This document shows, piece after piece, positions 15,100 through 25,307 of a stretch of 64,000 bases of DNA; the stretch's first letter is position 1; every line of letters starts with the position of its first letter. The position numbers and the translations under genes were made by a program. Below the pieces are notes generated by a model that had not been told where the DNA came from, made no database searches, and saw nothing but the letters and a program-made list of their open reading frames with translations. Source of the stretch: Branchiostoma belcheri (lineage: Eukaryota; Chordata; Leptocardii; Amphioxiformes; Branchiostomatidae); the NCBI RefSeq assembly GCF_001625305.1, contig NW_017802702.1, forward strand, positions 417,731 to 481,730, written 5' to 3'.

Positions 15100-15300
15100 A
15101 TATAACGTTACCCCTTTGCACTCTCATTCTTTGTAACTCAACCTAATGCACTCCCATCCACCCCTGTGCACTCTTACGTAACATGTGCACTCAGTCACGC
15201 ACCTTGTGCACTTCAACGCACCCTGCGCACTCTCATTCAACCTTCCCGAACCTGATGCGCCCCCACGCACCGTGCACAACATAACCAAAATGCGATTCAG
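15100..15300. repeat. degenerate TGCACTC-rich tandem sequence
   Basis: Recurring TGCACTC / GCACCTTGTGCACT words about every 15-25 bp before the LINE fragment. Too diverged to define one unit length. Confidence 0.5.
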
Positions 15301-16236
15301 CGTACACTGTTTAGAAATAGAGAAAGGTCGTTATAACAATGTACCAGCCACTCACAGACGATGTCCTACTTGTAAAGATACTGTAGAAGATGAAATGCAC
15401 TTTCTGTTATGATATCCGTCCTACACCGAAGAAAGAGAAACACTTATGAACGCGATCACCAACAAGGCACATATAACATTACCTAAAACAATCTCAGATA
15501 CTTTTACTCTACTCATGTCATGTTCCGACGAAACTTCCGTGTACATAGGCCAGTATATATCCAAAGCTTTAGTTAAAAGGAATCATATTATATCCGCCTC
15601 AACCAACTGATGTACGTACACTCTAGTTTATAATAATAATAATAACCTTTATTGTACATTCATGCCCTATCGGGCTAAGTACAGGTCAACAGATGAAATA
15701 GGTAATATACATGTTTGTAGTATAAACAGCTCTAAAACTACTCTAATACAGGGGTTCGGCTTCTTCTCGTTTCTTTGTGATGTTGAAAATATAATTTGAG
15801 ATGGTTTTGTATAGTACAGAATGATCAAAGCGCATAAGAAAGATAAATTTTTCAATATTAGGCAAGTACTACTAGTGTTAGAAATATGGAAACGTACTAG
15901 TAATATATCTAAAAAGATAATTTCTTTCATTACTATATAGACTACAATCAATAACAAAGTGGGCTTCATCTTCTACTTTGAGCTACAAAACTGGCAAATC
16001 CTTTATACAGTCATATAGAACTCAAGACATGTACATTATCATGTAAGCCATGTTCCATATATATACATGTACTATATTACCTTTTTGAATAGTATAATGT
16101 TATTTTCGATACATAGAACTTGTAGGTATTACTGTAGACGTGAGAGTAGATGTTGGTCAGATATGCAGTACTGAAGAGTTTGCCATGCATTGTACCTGTT
16201 ACAATTGTTGTGCAATAAAGATTGACTTGACTTTTT
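15300..16236 (+). mobile_element. CR1/L2-type LINE 3' end, interrupted by a second LINE
   Basis: Starts in the zinc-binding tail of a LINE reverse transcriptase (CPTCKDTVEDEMHFLL; family pattern C-x2-C-x6-E-x2-H-x4-C). The 3' end reads GCAATAAAGATTGACTTGACTT, and the short tandem TTGAC tail is typical of the CR1/L2 group rather than poly(A). A homologous uninterrupted copy is at 40630-41292. The coding part has a stop (TTATGA) where the other copy has TTATCATGT, so it is dead. Confidence 0.8.
15633..16007 (-). mobile_element. 5'-truncated LINE inserted in another LINE, 6-bp TSD
   Basis: On the minus strand the insert encodes a zinc-binding tail in one frame (KVEDEAHFVIDCSLYSNERN, later KKREEAEPLY) and ends in CAATAAAGG followed by (TTA)n. 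It is flanked by TTTATA at 15627-15632 and 16002-16007. Removing it restores the arrangement of the copy at 40.9 kb. It belongs to the same family as the plus-strand fragment at 36690-37022. Confidence 0.85.
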
Positions 16237-16343
16237 AAAGGACTGGTGGAGGGGGGTGGGCTGTACAGAACTCTAGAGGGGAGTTATAAGATACACAGGA
16301 GTGAATTTTATCGAGGATGTTGCATTGGTGATCTATTTAGATG

Positions 16344-16461
16344 CTCTCCAAGCAGAGGTTGGTGGGGAAGATTGTGACTTTTTGGGGTAGCAACAAAAAA
16401 CGGAGCATATTAAAAAGTTACATTCACCTATACCTTCCCCACCACACCTCTTCTTGGAGAG
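16344..16461. mobile_element. small MITE, CTCTCCAAGCAGAGG family
   Basis: A 118-bp element with inverted ends (CTCTCCAAGCAGAGGTTGGT left; complement of TTGGAGAG right) and GGGGAAG/CTTCCCC arms. Related in its ends to 44361-44547. Confidence 0.7.
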
Positions 16462-17504
16462 TATATCTACACGCGTTGTTTGTAGTCGCTACGTGCTGTA
16501 TAGCCCAGGCATTGCATATTTTACTGTTAATCACTCAATAGTCTGGAGTGCGTCAACAACAGAGGAGGCAATCTTTAATGATTTCCCCGGAATTTCTTTG
16601 AAGAAACCTTAAACGTGTCAAAAATGTCGCATGTGTACGTTGGCAGACGCACTGTACAAGAAACCCAGATATTTCGCGGTTTTCGTTGTGTGTGTGTGTT
16701 TTTTTTAAAGCACATAAAAGAAAATAAAAGACTGCGCTGGTGATTAACCTTTGTCCTCCTGGACTTTTTACGCAATATTTTAAGTAATTTGAAGTCTTAA
16801 TCAGGTCACAGGCCCTGACTTTTTTTGCCCTGCGGTGGCGTAGCTACTTCCGCATTCGTTGCGTTTCGTTGCGGTGTGATGCGTTGCAAGAGAAATACCC
16901 CCCAAATCGTACATTTACAGGGCACTATATAGAAGGTACTGTATGTGCAACCCATGTATATATGGGTCCCGGAGGACAAGGGTAAAACTTATATAAGCGC
17001 CGCCGTTATTGTATTTTGGCCAACGCTGCGACATGATTGATACGAAGACAAGATGTAGAAAACAAAATATTCCCTTTATTCTACATGAATTTTAATTCAT
17101 AAAATTACACATCAACCAAATTAAATGATTTCACTACAGTGACCACACCACTTCTTTACAGAACAATAAGAATAACCCTAAGAACAGAACTCACAAAGGT
17201 ACTTATCCATAATACAAGACTAATGATAGGACAATATCTTATAAACATGTCAGTTGAATTCTAGGAAAGCCTTACCGTAACAGTAAATTCTTATAAGTAA
17301 CATCATAACCTGCACACGCATAAAAGCCTTCATCGTCATTACATCATCACATATATAGTTTTGAATATTCAGATATAAGGCTACTAGTAGATAGATCCCG
17401 AGTACAACATCCTCCTTCGCAGGGCTAAAATCCTCCGGTTCCCTTCCGGTTTTAGCCCTGCTATTTACCGCTGACAGTTTGACTTCTGGTGACGTCACCG
17501 CCAA

Positions 17505-17613
17505 ACTGCTGTCAGCCAATCAGAGAATTTGCGCACCGAGCTTTGCGCAAAAACCGCAAAGGTCGCTGGGAACCTATTAGCCAATCAGGTTACGTCTTAC
17601 ATGACAGGCCAAG
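17505..17613 (+). promoter_or_regulatory. CCAAT-box promoter-like segment inside the RecQ-fragment element
   Basis: Two CCAATCAG boxes (17516 and 17581) lie 98 and 33 bp before the ATG. No TATA box is seen. The arrangement looks like a TATA-less housekeeping promoter carried between the terminal repeats. Confidence 0.5.
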
Positions 17614-17928
17614 ATGGCGGCTATTACAGATACTAGAAGTTTCGTGCGAGCCGTGCAAGATTTATTTGGAGTCGAGCGGCTTCGTGAGCATCAGCAGTCG
17701 ACGCTACGGGCGCTGCTTGATGGCAGAGACGTTTTTCTGAGTGTGCGGACAGGAGGAGGGAAGAGCCTGTGCTATATGGGCTTCCCAGCAGCGGCCAAAG
17801 CCCTGGCCAAAGCCGAGACAGAGTTAGGGCAAGCCCCCCGACATCCGTCTGGTTTGTGCCAAATAAGGCAAGCTCATGAATTATTTATAAGTGACGTCAC
17901 CAGAAGTCAAACTGTCAGCGGTAAATAG
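17614..17928 (+). pseudogene. N-terminal fragment of a RecQ-family DNA helicase
   Basis: Starts at ATG 17614 in the context AAGATGGCGGC. Residues about 18-54 match the RecQ Q-motif and motif I: FGVERLREHQQSTLRALL, then GRDVFLSVRTGGGKSLCY with an intact Walker A lysine. After about residue 60 similarity ends. The frame then runs through unrelated sequence into the right terminal repeat, where it stops at TAG 17926. Motifs Ia-VI, RQC and HRDC are all absent, so it cannot be a helicase. Confidence 0.85.
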
Positions 17929-18409
17929 CAGGGCTAAAACCGGAAGGGAACCGGAGGATTTTAGCCCTGCGAAGGAGGATGGAGTACAAGCGAATAAAAA
18001 CTTTAAAGATATTTTCGTCATGATGTCGTAAGCTCTTGTTCACACTGAGTTTGTAGTTAAAAGGCCAGGTTACAAGTGAATACATTCATCTAGAGTACAG
18101 CCCTGTTACCATAGTTACCTGTTATCATAGAAACACACGTCATCTCAGTCGTGAAAATACAACGTCATGCCACGCGTTTGGGAGTGTAATTAAAATCTAT
18201 CGAACAAACAGTTTCCGAATTAAACTTTTTTTCTTACAGAACTGGGCAGGTTGGTCGTAGGTTCGTTAAATTTCTACCTAGAAGTCATCGAAAGCAAAGT
18301 TTCAATTTCGAAACTAGAGAAAATCGTAATCACCATACAGATATTGCAAGATAAAGTCTTTACTAAGTTGTGACGTTTTTTCTTCGTTTTTGAAGTCACA
18401 GAAAGGAAT

Positions 18410-18660
18410 GAGGTTGGATCACATCTTGCCTCCTAATCTGTGCCATTTTTTTTCAAGTCACAGAGAAAAGAGAATGAAGTTGGATCACGTTAGGACCTTT
18501 CTTCTCAATATCTGCTTGAAGATTTAGAAATTTGTGTGCCGCTCTTTATTATAATCTTTTGGAATCATAACTGGCGGCAAACAGAAAAGAGAACGAGGTT
18601 GGATAACGTTAGGATTTTGCTTCCCAACATCTGCTCGAAAATAGAAAAATTTGTGCGCCG
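18410..18660. repeat. about 130-bp tandem duplication downstream of carbonic anhydrase
   Basis: Two or three diverged copies of a unit with AGAGAACGAGGTTGGAT, ACGTTAGGA, ATCTGCTYGAA and AATTTGTGYGCCG. They lie in the likely 3' UTR/downstream region. Confidence 0.6.
18545..18550 (-). terminator. polyadenylation signal of carbonic anhydrase gene
   Basis: AATAAA on the minus strand, about 140 nt after the stop codon at 18692. Position is suitable; use not shown. Confidence 0.5.
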
Positions 18661-18691
18661 TTTCTTTTCTTTTTTTTAGCATCTTTTGGAA

Positions 18692-18937
18692 TCAGTAAAA
18701 CATGGCGGCGAACACAGCTGTCAGAAGGAGGAACAGCAGTTCCGGCACGAACCGCACGGCGGCGTTGTCGGCGTCCCATGGAGCAGGCCTAGGGGTGACG
18801 TTGAGGGTTGCGTCATCGAATGAGCGGTAGACCGTGCGGCCGTTGAGGGCCTGGGGAGGGCGGTAGTTGCCCTGCATCTTGGTGGCGGCTGTGTTGGGGA
18901 GTGCCTCGTAATACACGCTGTTGATGAACTTGGTCAA
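18692..18937 (-). CDS. carbonic anhydrase last exon: C-terminus and GPI signal
   Basis: Encodes MQGNYRPPQALNGRTVY, matching the conserved N-W-R-P-x-Q-x-L strand near the end of CAs. A short hydrophilic spacer (PAPWDADN) and a terminal hydrophobic run (FVPELLFLLLTAVFAAMFY) follow. This is the form of a GPI attachment signal; a single-pass membrane tail is less likely because nothing follows it. Confidence 0.85.
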   Translation of the reverse strand: MTKFINSVYYEALPNTAATKMQGNYRPPQALNGRTVYRSFDDATLNVTPRPAPWDADNAAVRFVPELLFLLLTAVFAAMFY

Positions 18938-21900
18938 CTGTGGGGGAGAACACCAAGGAACATTTAGAGATGATTCACGGGTAAATAAAAGTCTTCTACC
19001 CGTGTCTGTGATAGCCTCTGCCAGACTCTAGAGGCGCCAAACGTTACGTAGAACGCAGCTACCTGTCTTAGAACAGACTGAAAAAAGCTTTTCAATACAC
19101 TGCACTGTACTGTGATGCCATATTGATTCCAACGTAATGTGTCTAGTTCAAGTCCTCCGCCTTAAAAAGATAGCCTCTAGCAGGCTTCAGAATCGGTTGT
19201 TGATTATTTTTCAAAATTCGTTGCACATTTTGTACCCGCTTTGTGTTTGAATAAAGTTTAGCATCCTACTATGATTAAAACCAAACACAGGCAAGCTTCC
19301 ATGATATTTATGTTTTCCCTTCGCAGAAGGAAAACAATTTGTTTTGCTCAGTTTCTTCTTCTCCAAACACATAAGGTCAATGACCTGGGCCAGACATCTG
19401 TCACCATGGTAACCAGTACTGTAGAAACCCCCTGTGGTGTTGGGTTACATTATATTGATGATTATGTTGATGTACAATATTTGATGATGTTCATAATTGG
19501 AATATTTAATAAATACATGTAATCTGCTTTAATTTTTGTATTTTGTATGTTGTGTTTGGGAGGACAACTTGTAAAGGTGTCAAATCACCTGTTTTGTCCT
19601 CCCTTCCACTTGTATATCTGGTGGTAAATTCAAATAAACAAACAAATAAACAAATATATTGCAGGACAGGGCTGGGGCAGCTTGTCACGATATACATATA
19701 CTAATATATGGATGTGTTTGAGTAAAAATTAACAGCANNNNNNNNNNNNNNNNNNNNTATATATAACTTTATTGCGCAACAATTATACAGTGTACAAAGT
19801 ATGGCATCTACTAACTTAAGCAAGTACAGGTCAACTACATTTTCATAAGGCTAATCTAATACAAAAGTGGGTGGCTAGTATGAGATAGGTATCGACTTAT
19901 ACAATCGTTGAAGGAGTTTTTAATATCCATACAGTCTTTAATATATTTCCCTATGTATAGCATGTAGATAGCCTCTACTAGACTCCAGAGGCGCCAAACG
20001 TTACGTAGAACGCAGCTACCTGTCTTAGAACAGACTGAAAAAAGCTTTTTAATACACTGCACTGTACTGTGATGGATTCCAAGGTAATGTGTCTAGTTCA
20101 AGTCTTCCGCCTTTAAGTTAAAAGAAGTTTATTGCAAATTCGTGCCCGGAGGCTAATTGCAAATTACAAACATAAAAGAACAATGTAACAGAGTATAAAA
20201 TAACTAAAATCTACATGATAAAAGGTAGTTGTCTAGGGCTATAGCTATGTCTAAGACTATATCTAAGGGGTTTGACTTCTCCTTTTTAAAAAGATAGCCT
20301 CTAGTAGGCTGCAGAATCGGTTGAATTTTTTAAAATTCGTTGCACATTTTGTACCCTTTGTGTTGGAATAAAGTTCAACATCGTACTATGATTAATACCA
20401 ACACAGGTGAACGTCCATGATATTTATGTTTACCCTTCGCAGAAGGAAAACAATTTGTTTTTGCTCAGTTTCTTCTTCTCCAAACACATAAGGTCAATGA
20501 CCTGGACCAAACATCTGTCACCATGGTAACCAGTACTGTAGAAACCCCCTGTGGTGTTGGGTTACATTATATTGATGATTATGTTGATGTACAATATTTG
20601 ATGATGTTCATAATTGGAATATTTAATAAATACATGTAATCTGCTTTAATTTTTGTATTTTGTATGTTGTGTTTGGGAGGACAACTTGTAAAGGTGTCAA
20701 ATCACCTGTTTTGTCCTCCCTTCCACTTGTATATCTGGTGGTAAATTCAAATAAACAAACAAATAAACAAATATATTGCAGGACAGGGCTGGGGCAGCTT
20801 GTCACGATATACATATACTAATATATGGATGTGTTTGAGTAAAAATTAACAGCAGTAGTTTGTTGGGCTAGACTATACCCATGTGAAGGTAAACATAATG
20901 CGTTGGCTTTGCAAGTGCTGTTAACTTTCTAAATGGTTTTTAAATGGTTTTCATTGTCCAAACAGTACCCGTGCAGTCGCAGCCTTTATACGGCTGAATT
21001 AATGCAGGGTATCACATAATAATCAATACAAATCACAACAATTACAACAATCAAATAATACACATGATACACATATTTGTTCCACAATTATTTTTTGTGG
21101 AACTGTGGCAAGGGTCTGTGCGGCTGCCATTCGGCGCCACAAGGTGACCTCAATACGACTTTCGCCAACCGAAGTTAGGTACCCATTCACACCTGGGTGG
21201 AGTGAGGAAAGTCGTGTAAAGTGCCTTTCCCAAGCAACGGCACAACGTCGGGGCGCATGTTCAGACATGTCCCGGGTACGACTCGGGATCGAAACCGGGT
21301 CTCCCCGGTTCATAGTCAATTGCTCTAACCACTACACCACCCGACGCCACGCATTTCTAGTTTGATGTTTGTTCTCACCTGGTTCCTTGAGATGGAGATG
21401 GTTTCCTTAAAGACGGTCCAGGTGACCACCTCGTTGCAGGTGGGGGTGGTGAGGCTGCCGTTGTAGCGGAAGAACTTGGTTCGGTCAGTCGGCAGGAGGC
21501 TGTCCAGGCTGAACCGGTCAGCCATAGGGTACTTGAACGTCGTGCCTGTAGGAAGATTCACACATTTTTAAAGGAAGATAGTTTGCTTACATTCATAATC
21601 GTCATCTGCATCACCATCATCCATTGTATTCTGTATCTGCATTCGCACGAAAACGTCCTGCAGCTGCATAAGGACTTTCTTCATCTCCTTCCACTGTGTC
21701 TAATGCCTCGCGAGCTCCCTACGCTCCTGGAGTTTCTTTCCCGTTGTGGGAGGTGTTCTGTTTGCTTCCTGAATTCCCCCCATGACCACCTGTTGGTCCT
21801 AATGCATTTCCCGTGTCTGACCTTGCATTTTTCTTGTCTATCACCCCCCCCCCCCATTCACGCGCTGTCAATCAACTCTTTCCAGAAAAATAGACACAGC

Positions 21901-24900
21901 CACACTGTTCAGCCACACAAAACAATACTTCTATAGGCAGACGTAATAGCGGAATATTGTAGATTCTTATAGTAAAGGTTGAACTTTATTCCAAAACAAA
22001 ATTGTACCGGGATCAAATTTTCAGCGACCACTGTCGCCTTCATCAGGATAATTAATGACCAATCACTTCACAACGTGATCTCGCGAGAATTACGGTGTAC
22101 AACTGTGTGTTGGAATAAAGTTCAACCTTTTACTATGATTACTACCAACACGGATGAACTTTAATGATAATTGTAGATTCTTGCTGTTATATTGTAAAGA
22201 ACCGGTCGCACACTGGACCTTTGAAGCGCTAATGCTTTATTGCCCTGCCTCCAGGACTCCTAGAACCAGAGTGAGATTTCTAGGTTAGACAGTGCTACTT
22301 CTAAGATAGGGGTGTTCTGCAACAGGACTGCTCTACTTCTAAGATACGTGGTTCTTGTGTGGTAAAGGACAAATAATTCACAGCACGGAACTAGAAATAA
22401 CATGTGTACTAATGAGATGAGAAAGGCCTGATTTTGCCCCATTGAAAACCTCCATTGCTACATGACTCACCGCTTTGGCTGACGTTAGCGATGTACTTCA
22501 ACAGCGGCTCAAAGGCGGGGTTGTCCGAGTTGCAAAACTACAGAAAATATGCAGTAAAAACAGTAAACGTTACACATATTTCTACATGTGATGGGCATTC
22601 TGACAAACGAATGTTCTTTACAAGCAAATATAGCCTTGGTCACAACCCGCCGTACGTGCTTCTGCGTGCTGTCTATGTGCAAAAACGTGGGCAAACGTAG
22701 GGCATCCGTGCGTGGTGAGTACCACCTCCGTACGGAATCCAACGGATTTGGGAGCACGCAGACACGTTGTAGAACTTTAAGTGCATGTAAAACTTTTTTT
22801 GCGTTCGGTCTGCGGATTCCCAACCCGTGCGTGCGAGTAAGTGCGACGCGCGTGCCCCGTACGTGCCGTGCGGAAGAAGCACGTGAGAGTACGGCCGTCT
22901 TACGGTAAAGTTGCAATCGCACAGAGGTCGCACGTTAAAGCAAGTACAACTCACTTACCACTTGCGCAACGAACTATGCACGCAACCGCTCACGGCCAGA
23001 CGTGGCGTGCAGACCACACTATTACACCTTGCGCAACCGTGCAAGTGACGTGCGAGTGAAGTGCGTAGACGTCACTCCTTCCCCACGTTTTCAGAAAAAA
23101 CGTAGCAGACGTAGCATCCCAAAAAACGTACGGACAAAAAGCACGTACGGCGGGTTGTGACCAGGGCTTATCTAACAGAAGCCATAGTTTTGTTCAGACG
23201 CAATACGTCCTACTGACGTGCTGACAAAACGTAGACATGCGAAATACAAATACAAAAATGCGAACATCTACGCACACACCGCCACTTATAGATCGAACCG
23301 CTACTTGTGTTCTGCCTCACCTCTATGAAGAAGCCGAGCACGGCGAGCGAGGCGTGGTTTGTGCGGCTGCCCACCACGGCATCGCCCAGGTCCGTGTGCT
23401 GGTCCGCGTTCCAGTGGACAAGATGCAGCTGCGGGGAACAGGAATCAAACTAGAAAGGTCGACATTTGCTTGGGAGTAAATACAGCATATTTCAGTCCAT
23501 CTCCCTCCCACGCAAAAGTGGACTATTCCAAAGTTACCCCAGTGCAAAACTGGCAAAGGTTCTCAAATAAATAAATTAAATAGTAGCTCAATGTACAATG
23601 AGAACAAAGATGCTAGAACAAGCACTTTGGATCTCGAAAGCTTTACTATCTTATTACAGGTATGCAAATACTAACAATGATGAGATTTGATACATTTCGA
23701 AGGTCTTGGGCGCATAAAATCGAATGTGTGGGTTATTACGCACGACTTACGTGCAATGTGACCCCAGGTAACCCGCAATGGAACACGTGTTCCATGGCCA
23801 ATGGCAGATGGAACAGGCCATTCTTTAGATAGAACGTGGAATAATGGGTACAGCACTTTTGGCCCTTTTTTGGCCTGAAATAGCCATTAAAGTCCCCTAG
23901 ATGAGTCATTTGCAAGTGCATGGTGTATGCCAAATATGTGACAGCTATTCTGTAAACACATGTTCAAGGTACCCTTATACCGAAGTTCAGATCATTTGGT
24001 TGTAATACCAGGGCTCAGGATCCAAAAGTCCATTTTTTGTCGAAAAATGCCCCAAAAAACCTTAATAAAAATTTTTCAAAGGCATGTATAAATAAAAATG
24101 AAAAAAAAAACGCCTGGGGGTATTGGCGCACTCTACCTCCATGCCAAATTTCAAGTCATTTGGTTGAAAAATGACAGAGTTGAATCCCTTTGACTGTTTG
24201 GCAGGAGGAGAAGAAGAAACATGAGAGAACACTAGAGAGGCCGACATTTGCTTGGGAGCAAATACAGCATATTTCAGTCCATCTCCCTCCCGGGCAAAAG
24301 TGGACTATTCCAAACTTACCCCAGTGAAAAACTGGCAAAGATTCTCAAATAAGTGAATTATATAGTAGCTATGTAATTGAGAACAAAGATGCAAGAACAA
24401 GCACATTGAATCTCGAAAGCTTTACTAATCTTATTACAGGTATGCAAATACTAACAATGATGAGATTTGATACATTTTGAAGGTCTTAGGCACATAGAAT
24501 TGAATGTGTGGGTCATTAGGCACGACTTACGTGCAATGTGACCTCAGGTAACCCGCATTGGAACACGAGTTCCATGGCCAACGGCAGATGGAACGGGCAT
24601 TCTTTACATAGAACATGGAACGGGTATAGCACTTTTGGCCCTTTTTTTTGCTCAAAATAGCCATTAAAGTCCCCCAAATGAGTCATTTGGAAGTGGTGTA
24701 TGCCAAATATGCGACTGTTGTTCTGTAGACACATGTTCAAAGTACCCTTATACCGAATTTCAGATCATTTGGTTGTTAAACCAGGGCTCAGTATCCAAAA
24801 ATCCATTTTTTGTCGAAAAATGCCCCAAAAAACCTTCATAAAAATTTTTCAAAGGCATGTATCAAAAAAAGGAAAAAAACGCCTGAGGGTATTGGCCCAC

Positions 24901-25274
24901 TCTACCTCCAGGCCAAATTTCAAGTCATTTGGCTGAATGATGGCGGAGTTGAATCCCTTTGACTGTTTGGCAGGAGAAGGAGGAGGAGAAGAAGAAACAT
25001 CAGAGAACACAATATATTTCATCCATACCATGGTATGGACTGAAATATAATAAAATAATGTTAGACGAACTTTAAAGGTACTAATGACCCCAGCCCAAGG
25101 CTGGGCACCGAACGCGATTGTAGTAAGGCTATACAGCTTTTTATTATGTTTATCTTCGCAGAAAGAAAACATTGTAACCTTTGTCTTCCTAAGACCTACC
25201 AACGTACCAAATATCATCACAATCCCTAAAAGGCGTTCTGAAGTTATGCTGACTACAAACGTGCGGAAACACAA

Positions 25275-25307
<33 letters not shown>

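Larger units (their letters stand above)
17406..17983. mobile_element. foldback transposon carrying a RecQ helicase gene start
   Basis: Inverted repeats of about 80-90 bp run from ATCCTCCTTCGC (17409) to GGTGACGTCAC (about 17497), with an exact complement at 17891-17980. Each repeat holds its own 12-bp palindrome (GCAGGGCTAAAA at 17419-17430 with TTTTAGCCCTGC at 17450-17461), so the ends could form cruciforms. GTAC flanks both sides (17402-17405, 17984-17987) and may be the target duplication. The interior has CCAAT boxes and a RecQ-like coding start. Superfamily unresolved: some Academ-type elements are reported to encode SF2 helicases, which would fit, but this is recall. Confidence 0.85.

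Noticed and set aside
22633..23167. ProtoRAG or RAG-like transposon
   Set aside because: Ends do not begin with the CAC-type terminal sequence and the sister copy has TTAA rather than 5-bp duplications; no RAG coding sequence.
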